Made by a program: the position numbers and the translations under genes. The notes below the pieces were generated by a model, which worked only from the letters and a program-made list of their open reading frames with translations, was not told where the DNA came from and ran no database searches. A DNA stretch of 64,000 bases from Nocardioides sp. S-1144 (GTDB taxonomy: Bacteria > Actinomycetota > Actinomycetes > Propionibacteriales > Nocardioidaceae): contig NZ_CP040695.2 in NCBI RefSeq assembly GCF_005954645.2, positions 1,550,001 to 1,614,000 on the forward strand, in the 5' to 3' direction. This document shows, in pieces, positions 42,997 to 50,545 of this stretch. How positions within the stretch are numbered: position 1 is the stretch's first letter; each line of letters begins with the position of its first letter.

Positions 42997-43156
42997 GACG
43001 GCCTCCTTGCCCTCGGTCTTCGGTTGGTCGCCGCGGCGGAGAGGTACGGGGAAGTCCGCTGGGCCGGTCCCGACCCTACGACAACCGTGGCGTGTGTCAC
43101 GCCGCGCCGCGCGGTGCCCCGGGGGTGAAGCCGCCGGCCTGCGTAGGGTGCGATCC

Positions 43157-43951
43157 ATGCCCGAACTCGCCCACCTGCGCCTGCTCCGTCCCTCGGACGG
43201 CGTCGTCCTGCTCGTGCTCGACAACCCCGACCAGCGCAACGCGATGTCGCCGGAGATGACCTCCTCGTGGGTCGCGGCGATCGACCAGGTCGCCGCCGAC
43301 CGGTCGGTGCGCGCCGTCGTGGTGACCGGCGAGGGGACGGCGTTCTGCTCCGGGGGCGACACCGCGTGGCTCGCGGGGGAGCCCAACGCCACCGTGGACC
43401 ACCTGCGCGACCGGATGCTGCCGTTCTACCGGGCCTGGCTTTCGATCCGCCGGCTCGAGGTACCGACGATTGCCGCGATCAACGGCCCCGCGATCGGGGC
43501 CGGTCTCTGCCTCGCGCTGGCCTGCGACCTCCGGCACGCGGCGGCCGGGGCGAAGATGGGCGTGCCCTTCGTCAAGCTGGGCCTGCACCCCGGGATGGCC
43601 GGCACCGCCCTGCTGCCCGACGTCGTCGGGGCCGCGGCGGCGCGCGACCTGTTCCTCACCGGCCGGATCGTCGACGCCGACGAGGCCCTCGGTCTGGGGC
43701 TGGTCTCCCGCGTGGTCGACCCGGAGACGTTCCTGGACACCGTGCTGGAGACCGCGGCCCAGGTCGCGGCCACGGCCCCGATCGCGAGCCGGCTCACCAA
43801 GCTCGCCCTCGCCGGCGGCGGGCACGCCGACGTCGAGACCGGCCTGCAGTGGGAGGCGCTGGCCCAGCCGGTCACGCTCGCGACCGACGACCTGCAGGAG
43901 GGGCTGCGCGCGGCCCGCGAGCGGCGGGCCCCGGTCTTCCGCGGCCGCTGA
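43157..43951 (+). CDS. crotonase-fold (enoyl-CoA hydratase/isomerase family) protein
   Basis: 264 aa. Crotonase fold with the oxyanion-hole segments GEGTAFCSGGD (near residue 57-67) and AAINGPAIGAGLCLALACDL (near 104-123). Of the two catalytic glutamates of the classic hydratase, the first (in GGGCE) aligns with Cys in GAGLC, and the second (in QPE) aligns with Phe in GVPF. So simple enoyl-CoA hydration is unlikely; isomerase, hydrolase or other CoA chemistry is possible. No fatty-acid gene is adjacent. Divergent from the DUF5679 gene. Confidence 0.87.
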   Translation: MPELAHLRLLRPSDGVVLLVLDNPDQRNAMSPEMTSSWVAAIDQVAADRSVRAVVVTGEGTAFCSGGDTAWLAGEPNATVDHLRDRMLPFYRAWLSIRRLEVPTIAAINGPAIGAGLCLALACDLRHAAAGAKMGVPFVKLGLHPGMAGTALLPDVVGAAAARDLFLTGRIVDADEALGLGLVSRVVDPETFLDTVLETAAQVAATAPIASRLTKLALAGGGHADVETGLQWEALAQPVTLATDDLQEGLRAARERRAPVFRGR

Positions 43952-44126
43952 ACGACGGCGCCGGGACGGTCACGGGAGCGGGGACGGACAGGGCCCCCGC
44001 ACCGCGTCCTCGACACGTGCCTTCCCCTTGCTCGTGTCGACTCGGCGGCCCGGGGGCCACTGCGCGCCAGGCTAGGCAGTCGCCGCCCGCGGGGTCAACC
44101 GTCTCGGGGCACGCGCCGGCCGGGCC

Positions 44127-44159
44127 TGTGGACAAGGTTGTGGACAACGCTGTGGAGAA
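44127..44159. repeat. DnaA-box-like TGTGGACAA cluster
   Basis: TGTGGACAA at 44127-44135 and 44139-44147, then TGTGGAGAA at 44151-44159, exactly 12 bases apart. TGTGGACAA is the complement of TTGTCCACA, the high-GC actinobacterial DnaA box. More distant TGTGGAGGA copies follow at 44203 and 44270. They lie in a 330-base gene-free stretch upstream of the PolX-like PHP gene. No dnaA, dnaN or other origin gene is nearby. Confidence 0.6.
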
Positions 44160-44286
44160 CCCCCGAAACCCGTGGAGACGCGCCGGAACTGCTCCACCGC
44201 GCCTGTGGAGGAAGCGCACGCCCAGGAGGCCGTAGGCTGCTCTGACCTGCGGTGATCGCCGTCCACCGCCTGTGGAGGAAAGACAG

Positions 44287-45363
44287 ATGAACGCGTCAGA
44301 CGAACCGTACGAGGCCGGCCCCGTCGCCGCCCTGCGGCGGATCGCCTTCCTGCTCGAGCGGGCCCGCGAGGACACCTACAAGGTCAAGGCGTTCCGGGGG
44401 GCCGCGGCCACGATCCTGCCGCTGCCGGCCGAGGACGTCGCGCGGGCCGTGGAGGCCGGCACGCTCACCGACCTGCCCGGCATCGGTGCGAGCTCGGGCA
44501 AGGTGATCGCCGCGGCCGTCCGGGGCCAGGTGCCGGAGCGACTGGCCCGGCTCGAGGCCGAGCACGCCGGGCCGCTGACCGACGGCGGCGCCGCGCTGAG
44601 GGCCGCGCTGCGCGGCGACTGCCACTCGCACTCCGACTGGAGCGACGGCGGCTCGCCGATCGAGGAGATGGCGATGACCGCCATCGAGCTCGGCCACGAG
44701 TACCTCGTGCTCACCGACCACTCGCCGCGCCTCAAGGTGGCCCGGGGGCTGAGCGCCGAGCGGCTGCAGCGCCAGCTCGGCGTCGTCGACGCCGTCAACG
44801 AGCACCTGGGCGGCGGCGCCGACGGGGGCGGGGCGGGCGGCGAGCCCGGGTTCACGCTGCTCAAGGGGATCGAGGTCGACATCCTCGACGACGGGTCGCT
44901 CGACCAGTCCGAGGAGATGCTCGACCGCCTGGACCTGCGGGTGGCCAGCGTGCACTCCAAGCTCGCGATGGACGCCGGCGCGATGACGAGGCGGATGATC
45001 GGCGCGGTCCGGCAGCGGCACACGAACGTGCTGGGCCACTGCACCGGCCGCCTGGTCACCGGCGGCCGCGGCACCCGCCAGCAGTCGAGCTTCGACGCCC
45101 GGGCGGTCTTCGAGGCCTGCGCCGAGAACGACGTCGCCGTCGAGATCAACTCCCGGCCCGAGCGCCGCGACCCGCCGTTCGCGCTGCTCGCGCTGGCCCG
45201 CGACGCCGGCTGCGTGTTCTCGATCGACTCCGACGCGCACGCGCCCGGGCAGCTCGACTTCCTCCAGCTGGGCTGCGAGCGGGCCGAGGACGCCGGCATC
45301 GACGCCGACCGGATCGTCAACACGTGGCCGAGGCAGCGCCTGCTGGAGTGGGCGCGCAAGTAG
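44287..45363 (+). CDS. PolX-type PHP phosphoesterase with HhH domain
   Basis: 358 aa, ATG with GTGGAGG about ten bases upstream. N-terminal ~80 residues are the helix-hairpin-helix 8-kDa domain of the DNA polymerase X family (YKVKAFRGAAATI...LTDLPGIGASSGKVIAA). The PHP domain follows, with GDCHSHSDWSDG, LTDHSPRL and SIDSDAH metal motifs. The polymerase palm is absent, so it is the common actinobacterial PHP-HhH form and not a full PolX. Likely a DNA 3'-end nuclease or phosphatase, by inference. Confidence 0.9.
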   Translation: MNASDEPYEAGPVAALRRIAFLLERAREDTYKVKAFRGAAATILPLPAEDVARAVEAGTLTDLPGIGASSGKVIAAAVRGQVPERLARLEAEHAGPLTDGGAALRAALRGDCHSHSDWSDGGSPIEEMAMTAIELGHEYLVLTDHSPRLKVARGLSAERLQRQLGVVDAVNEHLGGGADGGGAGGEPGFTLLKGIEVDILDDGSLDQSEEMLDRLDLRVASVHSKLAMDAGAMTRRMIGAVRQRHTNVLGHCTGRLVTGGRGTRQQSSFDARAVFEACAENDVAVEINSRPERRDPPFALLALARDAGCVFSIDSDAHAPGQLDFLQLGCERAEDAGIDADRIVNTWPRQRLLEWARK

Positions 45364-45373
45364 ATTCGCCCCC

Positions 45374-45907
45374 ATGGGAGCCGGCGAGGTCGAGGTGCGC
45401 CGCTCCCCGCGCCGGTTGCGCACCGTGTCGGCCTACCGCGAGGACGACCGGATCGTGGTGCTGATCCCCGCGTCGTTCTCGGCCGCCGACGAGGCCGAGT
45501 GGGTCGAGACGATGGTCGCCCGCATCCTGCGCTCGGAGCAGCGGGTCCCGCTGAGCGACGACGAGCTGCGGGTGCGTGCGCTGCGGCTCAGCGACCGGCA
45601 CCTCGGCGGGCTGGCCGTGCCGGAGTCGGTGCGGTGGGTGTCGAACCAGCACACCCGCTGGGGGTCCTGCTCGCTCGGCGAGCGGGCGATCCGGCTGTCC
45701 GAGCGGCTCCAGGCGATGCCGTCGTGGGTGCTCGACTACGTCATCGTGCACGAGCTGGCCCACCTGATCGAGCCCGGGCACGACGAGCGGTTCTGGGCCT
45801 GGGTCGACCGCTACCCGCGCGCGGAGAAGGCGAAGGGCTACCTGCTGGGCTGGTCGGAGGCGGCGAAGGTCTCGCTGCCCTCCGAGTTCGACAGCCACGT
45901 CGACTGA
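45374..45907 (+). CDS. YgjP-like (M48/WLM) metallopeptidase
   Basis: 177 aa, ATG start 11 bases after the previous stop. Zinc site HELAHLIEPGH (His 126, Glu 127, His 130, His 136) followed by FWAWVDRYP, and RWGSCS upstream, all typical of the YgjP-like DUF45 family. Physiological substrate unknown. Its last 70 bases overlap the end of the NUDIX gene on the other strand. Confidence 0.9.
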   Translation: MGAGEVEVRRSPRRLRTVSAYREDDRIVVLIPASFSAADEAEWVETMVARILRSEQRVPLSDDELRVRALRLSDRHLGGLAVPESVRWVSNQHTRWGSCSLGERAIRLSERLQAMPSWVLDYVIVHELAHLIEPGHDERFWAWVDRYPRAEKAKGYLLGWSEAAKVSLPSEFDSHVD

Positions 45908-46437
45908 AGGCGCCGGACCCGGGGGAGCAGCTCCTCGTTCGGGAGCTCCTCGAGCGGCCACCAGCGCACGTCGAGCGACTCCTCGCTGACGGCGTGCACC
46001 GCGCCGGGTCGCGCCACCGCGACGTACATGACGTCGAGGTGGGTCACGCCCTCGCCCGACCCGCAGAACGGGACCGCGTGGGCGTCGAGCCACGCCGGGC
46101 GGGGGTCGAGCTCGAGGTCGGACGGCGCCAGACCGGACTCCTCGACGGCCTCCCGCAGCGCGGCGTCGGCGAGGGTGGCATCACCCGGCTCGGCGTGACC
46201 GCCGAGCTGGAACCAGCGGCCGGCCTTGGCGTGCAGCGTGAGGAGCGCGTGGGTGCGCCCGACGTCGAGGACGAGGGTGCTGGCGGTGAGGTGGTCGGGC
46301 CGCGAGGCCCGGGTCATCGCGTCGGGGTGGGACTCCAGGTAGGCGACGTAGCGCTCGCGCAGCGCCGCCTGACCTTCGGCCTCCGGTGGCACCCAGGCCC
46401 GCAGGACGCCGAGCGCGTCCGCGTGGAGCGAGCTCAC
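45838..46437 (-). CDS. NUDIX hydrolase
   Basis: 199 aa. The GTG start overlaps the stop of the upstream zincin gene by four bases (GTGA). The Nudix motif is GGHAEPGDATLADAALREAV followed by EESG, a common variant with an extra residue and Asp in place of the first Glu. The N-terminal ~50 residues are helical. It probably hydrolyses a nucleotide-type diphosphate; the substrate is unknown. The 3' end overlaps the YgjP-like gene convergently by 70 bases. Confidence 0.88.
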   Translation of the reverse strand: MSSLHADALGVLRAWVPPEAEGQAALRERYVAYLESHPDAMTRASRPDHLTASTLVLDVGRTHALLTLHAKAGRWFQLGGHAEPGDATLADAALREAVEESGLAPSDLELDPRPAWLDAHAVPFCGSGEGVTHLDVMYVAVARPGAVHAVSEESLDVRWWPLEELPNEELLPRVRRLQSTWLSNSEGSETFAASDQPSR

Positions 46438-47831
46438 TCCCCGGTCGGCCCGTCGGTCGGCCCATCGGTCGGCCCGTCGGTCGGGCCGTCGGTCGGCTCC
46501 TCGCCGTCGAGCAGCTTGCGCAGCTCGGCGTCGAAGTCGCCCTCGGTGAGCTTCTCGGGCGCAGCGGCCTCCTCGCGGAAGCCGAGCGGGTCGTCGAGGT
46601 CGGCCGACGTGGGCAGCAGGTGCGGGTGCAGCCAGACGCCGTCGCGGGCCTCGGTGCCCTGGCGGGTGCGCAGCGAGCCCCACAGGGTGGAGGCGTCGCG
46701 CAGCCGGCGCGGGCGCAGCTCGAGCCCCACGAGCGAGGCGAAGGTCTGCTCGGCCGGCCCACCCGCGGCGCGGCGACGGCGGACCGCCTCCTGCAGCTTG
46801 GCCGCGGCCGGCATCCGCTTCTCGGTGGCCTGGCCGACGACCTCGTCGACCCAGCCCTCGACGAGGGCGAGCGCGATCTCGAGCCGCTCGAGCGCGGCCG
46901 CCTGGGCGGGGGACTGCGGCAGCTCGAACAGCCCACCCTCGAGGAGCTGCTGCATCGACTCGGGGTTCATCGGGTCGATCCCGCTCATCTGGTCCTGGAT
47001 GCGGCGCTGCAGGCTCTCGGCGTTGACCTCGACGCCGCGCGCGAAGTCGGTGACGGCGCCGATGAGGTGGTCGCGCAGCCACGGCACGTGGGCGAAGAGC
47101 CGCTGGTGGGCGGCCTCGCGCAGCGCGAGGTAGAGGATCACGTCGTCCTCGGAGACGTCGAGCCCGGCGGCGAACGCCGTGACGTTGGCCGGCACGAGCG
47201 CGGCCTTGCCGGCCGGGCCGAGCGGGAGACCGATGTCGGAGGCGGTGAGCACCTCGCCGGCGAGCTCGCCGAACCCGGAGCCGACCTGGGTCGAGAGCAT
47301 CGCGCCGACGGCCTTGCCGATGATGCCGAGGATCGGCCCGGCCTGCGCCGCGGCCTCGGGCGGCAGGGCGCTGCTGAGCCCCTGCACCGACTGCTCGGCG
47401 ACGGGCTCAACGAGCACCTTCCACACGTCGAGGGTGTTCACGATCCACTCGGCGCGGCTCCAGGCCGCGGTGGAGGTGATGCCGGAGGGGAACTCGGTGG
47501 CCTCGTCGAGCCAGTGGTCGGCGAGCCGCAGCGCGTCGGAGACGGCGTCGGACTGCTTCGCGGTCGGCGTCGGGTCGGGCGTCCTGGCCACGGCCTTGCG
47601 GGCGACGTCGACGGCGGCGTCCCAGTTGAGGGCGCCGTCGTAGGGCTGCATCATCGACTGGAGCTGCCCGAACAACTGGCCGAGGTCGGGCATGGAACCG
47701 AAGTCCATGCCGCCGAGGTTCATGCCACCGAAGTTCAGCTGGCCGCCCGAGAAGAGGTGCTCGAAGGGCGTGCCCTTGAACGGGTTCGGCTGGTCGTCGC
47801 CGGACGGCTTGTCGTCAGGGGTGTCGGGCAT
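46434..47831 (-). CDS. zinc-dependent metalloprotease-like protein (DUF2342 type)
   Basis: 465 aa from the ATG giving MPDTPDDKPSGD. N-terminal 70 residues are Gly/Met/Phe-rich and disordered. The body is helical with ALREAAHQRLFAHVPWL, the family's zincin-like motif (the usual HExxH is replaced by EAAHxR). The family is annotated as zincin_2 or coenzyme F420 biosynthesis-associated protein; M. tuberculosis Rv3195 is the positional match. The C-terminus ends with four PTDG repeats encoded by 12-bp DNA repeats. Catalysis is unproven. Confidence 0.87.
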   Translation of the reverse strand: MPDTPDDKPSGDDQPNPFKGTPFEHLFSGGQLNFGGMNLGGMDFGSMPDLGQLFGQLQSMMQPYDGALNWDAAVDVARKAVARTPDPTPTAKQSDAVSDALRLADHWLDEATEFPSGITSTAAWSRAEWIVNTLDVWKVLVEPVAEQSVQGLSSALPPEAAAQAGPILGIIGKAVGAMLSTQVGSGFGELAGEVLTASDIGLPLGPAGKAALVPANVTAFAAGLDVSEDDVILYLALREAAHQRLFAHVPWLRDHLIGAVTDFARGVEVNAESLQRRIQDQMSGIDPMNPESMQQLLEGGLFELPQSPAQAAALERLEIALALVEGWVDEVVGQATEKRMPAAAKLQEAVRRRRAAGGPAEQTFASLVGLELRPRRLRDASTLWGSLRTRQGTEARDGVWLHPHLLPTSADLDDPLGFREEAAAPEKLTEGDFDAELRKLLDGEEPTDGPTDGPTDGPTDGPTGE

Positions 47832-47878
47832 GCGACCACGGTACGCCGTCGCCCCAGCCGGCGGCATAGTCTGCGCAG

Positions 47879-48316
47879 GTGCCCCGAGAGCCCCGTGACG
47901 TCGTGCGCCTGGTCGAGATCCGCGACACCCCGCTGCTGGTCGACGACGTCCTCGACCGCCTCGACGAGGCCGTCGACGGCGGGGTCACCCTGTTCGTCGG
48001 CAAGGTGCGCGACCACGACGGGGGCCGGGCGGTCAGCGGTCTCGACTACTCCGCCCACCCCTCGGCGCTGGAGCGGCTCCGCGAGGTGTGCCAGGAGGTC
48101 GCGGCGCGCCACGACGTCCACGGCGTCGCCGCGCTGCACCGGGTGGGCCGGCTGGCCATCGGGGACCTCGCCGTCGTCGTCGGGACGGCGGCCGCGCACC
48201 GCGGGACGGCCTTCGACGCCTCCCGCGACCTGATCGACACCCTCAAGGAGCGGGTCCCGATCTGGAAGCACCAGGTCTTCGCCGACGGCAGCGACGAGTG
48301 GGTCGGCACGCCGTAG
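47879..48316 (+). CDS. moaE: molybdopterin synthase catalytic subunit MoaE
   Basis: 145 aa, GTG start. MoaE features: LFVGKVRDHDGG, LDYSAHPSALERL, RVGRLAIGD, and the C-terminal KERVPIWKHQVFADG with the catalytic Lys and conserved Trp. It transfers sulfur from MoaD thiocarboxylate to precursor Z to make molybdopterin. MoaD is not in the window; MoeZ at 9-10 kb could charge it. Divergent from the zincin gene. Confidence 0.92.
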   Translation: MPREPRDVVRLVEIRDTPLLVDDVLDRLDEAVDGGVTLFVGKVRDHDGGRAVSGLDYSAHPSALERLREVCQEVAARHDVHGVAALHRVGRLAIGDLAVVVGTAAAHRGTAFDASRDLIDTLKERVPIWKHQVFADGSDEWVGTP

Positions 48317-48359
48317 CGCCTCCCGGGGATCGCCCCGGGCCCGACCTACCCTCGGGAGC

Positions 48360-48746
48360 ATGGTCCTGCTCTGGCTCCTCCCGCCCGTCGTGGTCACGCT
48401 GGCCGCGATGGTCTGGGTGGCGTGGCTGGGGCGCGAGGGCCGTGGTGAGGTCGACCGCGACGTCGCCCTGGCCCGGATGGGTGCCGTGCTCGAGGGACGC
48501 CGGCGCGGCCTGCTGCGCCGCCGCCCGAGCGTCCCGACCTACGCCGCCCCCGAGGCCCCGCACGACCGGAGCACGGGCGTCGCCGTCCGGCCCTCGCGTC
48601 CGGTGCCGCCGCGCGCGGTGCCCTCGGTCGCGACCCGCACCGCGTCGCCCGCACCGACCGCCGCACCGTCGCCCGCACCGTCGCCCGGTCGCGCGGAGGA
48701 CCGCCCGGCCGAGCGCCGTGCGGGCGAGCAGCGCCGCGCCTCCTGA
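48360..48746 (+). CDS. small single-pass membrane protein
   Basis: 128 aa. One N-terminal helix (MVLLWLLPPVVVTLAAMVWVAW), then DVALARMGAVLEGRRRG and a Pro/Ala/Arg-rich disordered tail. No known domain. The topology suggests a cytoplasmic disordered tail. Coding is supported by composition and by its place between moaE and the Lon-PDZ gene, but the tail makes it less certain. Confidence 0.65.
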   Translation: MVLLWLLPPVVVTLAAMVWVAWLGREGRGEVDRDVALARMGAVLEGRRRGLLRRRPSVPTYAAPEAPHDRSTGVAVRPSRPVPPRAVPSVATRTASPAPTAAPSPAPSPGRAEDRPAERRAGEQRRAS

Positions 48747-48824
48747 GCCAGCAGCCCCGGCGCCGGCCCGTCGGCTGCCCAACGGGTGCCGGGCGCATTT
48801 GTCGCGGATGAGAGGCTGTGGGCC

Positions 48825-49916
48825 ATGAGCCAGCGCCTGATCGCCGCCTGCATCGCCGTGCCGGCGGTGCTCGGGCTGCTGCTGTTCGCCTCGGTCGTGC
48901 GGCTGCCGTACGCGACCTACCAGCCGGGCAGCACCGTCGACGTCCTCGGTGAGGACGACAGCGACGTCGACATCGTCCAGGTCGACGGGCACGAGGTGTT
49001 CCGCGACGACGGCGAGCTGCGGATGACCACGGTCCGGGTCTCCCCGGCGCAGGACCCCGACGAGCGCGGCATCGGCCTGACCGCCCTGATGAGCACCTGG
49101 TTCGACGGCGACAACGCCGTCTACCCCTACGACGCGGTCCACCAGTCCGACGAGACCGCCGAGAGCAACCGCCAGCAGGGTCAGCTGCAGATGGCCACCT
49201 CCCAGGACGTCGCGGTCGACGTCGCCCTCGAGGAGATGGGCATCGAGGTCCCGCAGGTCCTCACCATCACTCAACTCACCCCGGGCCTCCCGGCCGAGGA
49301 CGTCCTCGAGGTGGGCGACGTGGTGCGCACCATCGGCGGTACCGACGTCACCGACGCCGCCCAGCTGGTGTCCCTCGTCGACGACAGCACGCCCGGCGAG
49401 CCGCTCACCGTGGGCGTCACCCGCGACGGCAAGCCGCTCGAGCTCGACGTGACGCCCGTCGACGTCGACGGCAGCACCAAGATCGGCATCCTGCCCGAGG
49501 TCTCCGACTACGAGTTCCCGTTCGAGGTGAAGATCAACATCTCCCCGCAGATCGGCGGCCCGAGCGCGGGGCTGATCTTCTCCCTGGCGATCTTCGACAC
49601 CCTCACCGAGGGCTCGCTCACCGGCGGCCGCACGGTGGCCGGCACCGGCGAGATCTTCCCCGACGGCAGCGTCGGGGCGATCGGTGGCATCCAGCAGAAG
49701 ATCGCCGGCGCCCGCGACGAGGGCGCCGAGCTCTTCCTGGTCCCGATCGAGAACTGCGACGACGCGCTGGGGGCCGACCCCGGCGACATGAGGCTGATGA
49801 TGGCGCAGAGCATGCACGACGTCCGCGAGGGCCTGGAGGCGTTCGCCGCCGACCCCGACGCCACCCTGCCGTCGTGCGACGACGCCGACGAGATCCTCTC
49901 CGGGGCGGCGTCGTGA
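48825..49916 (+). CDS. PDZ and Lon-type S16 protease, membrane-anchored
   Basis: 363 aa. Membrane helix at residues 5-25, extracytoplasmic PDZ domain (about 125-210, with LTPGLPAEDVLEVGDVVRTIGG), then a C-terminal Lon-like S16 domain. The catalytic dyad is Ser 247 in GPSAG and Lys 292 in GGIQQKIAGA. This matches the YlbL/Rv3194c group of secreted or membrane Lon-like proteases. It likely cleaves cell-envelope proteins. Followed, with a GTGA overlap, by the PPA1309-type gene. Confidence 0.92.
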   Translation: MSQRLIAACIAVPAVLGLLLFASVVRLPYATYQPGSTVDVLGEDDSDVDIVQVDGHEVFRDDGELRMTTVRVSPAQDPDERGIGLTALMSTWFDGDNAVYPYDAVHQSDETAESNRQQGQLQMATSQDVAVDVALEEMGIEVPQVLTITQLTPGLPAEDVLEVGDVVRTIGGTDVTDAAQLVSLVDDSTPGEPLTVGVTRDGKPLELDVTPVDVDGSTKIGILPEVSDYEFPFEVKINISPQIGGPSAGLIFSLAIFDTLTEGSLTGGRTVAGTGEIFPDGSVGAIGGIQQKIAGARDEGAELFLVPIENCDDALGADPGDMRLMMAQSMHDVREGLEAFAADPDATLPSCDDADEILSGAAS

Positions 49917-50545
49917 CCGACGAGCCGGACGACGTCCTCACCGGCGACCCGCGCTGGGGCGACCTCGACGCGGACCCGGCGCTCGCGAGCGCCGTCCTCG
50001 AGATCGAGGGCCTGCTGGCCGCCGACGGCTGGGACCAGCCGGCGCGGCTCTACGCGCTCGTCGACACCGCCCAGCTCGTCGTCCAGGAGCCGGCGCTGGC
50101 CTCGCTGATGGGCCTCGACGCGGACGCCGAGCGCGGGTCGTTGACCGCGGTCGAGCAGGACGCGCTCGACCCCGCCGTCCCACTCGAGCAGGTGCTGGAG
50201 TCGATCCTGTGGCCGCCCGGGGTGGCCGGGGTCGCCGCGATGGTCGAGCGGCTCGTGCTGCCCCCGGGCTCCGACGACGAGCTGCCCGACGACCCGGTCC
50301 AGGCCCAGGAGTTCGCCCGCGACCACCCCGACCGCCAGGAGGTCCGGATCGTGGCGGGAGCTACCCGCGCCGGATCCACCTACTGCGCGCTGCGGCTCAA
50401 GGCCCACGACGACGACACCTCGGTGGTCGGCGGCGTCGACCTGGTGCCGGGCCTGCTCGCGCTGCTGCAAGCCACGCTGGACGACGCCGAGCCGGATGGC
50501 GACGAAGACGAGACGGCCGACCGGCCGGTGGAGGAGAACCCGTGA
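49913..50545 (+). CDS. PPA1309-family hypothetical protein
   Basis: 210 aa, GTG start overlapping the previous stop. A cytosolic alpha/beta protein, acidic at both ends, with conserved LEQVLESILWPPGVAGVAAMVERLVLPPG and VRIVAGATRAGSTYCALRLK. This is the pattern of the actinobacterial family usually labelled PPA1309; no function is known. Tight coupling to the Lon-like protease before and UPF0182 after suggests a shared envelope role. Confidence 0.85.
   Translation: MTDEPDDVLTGDPRWGDLDADPALASAVLEIEGLLAADGWDQPARLYALVDTAQLVVQEPALASLMGLDADAERGSLTAVEQDALDPAVPLEQVLESILWPPGVAGVAAMVERLVLPPGSDDELPDDPVQAQEFARDHPDRQEVRIVAGATRAGSTYCALRLKAHDDDTSVVGGVDLVPGLLALLQATLDDAEPDGDEDETADRPVEENP

Noticed and set aside
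44127..44159. Chromosomal origin oriC
   Set aside because: Only two or three DnaA-like boxes, no AT-rich unwinding region, and no dnaA, dnaN or related genes nearby.
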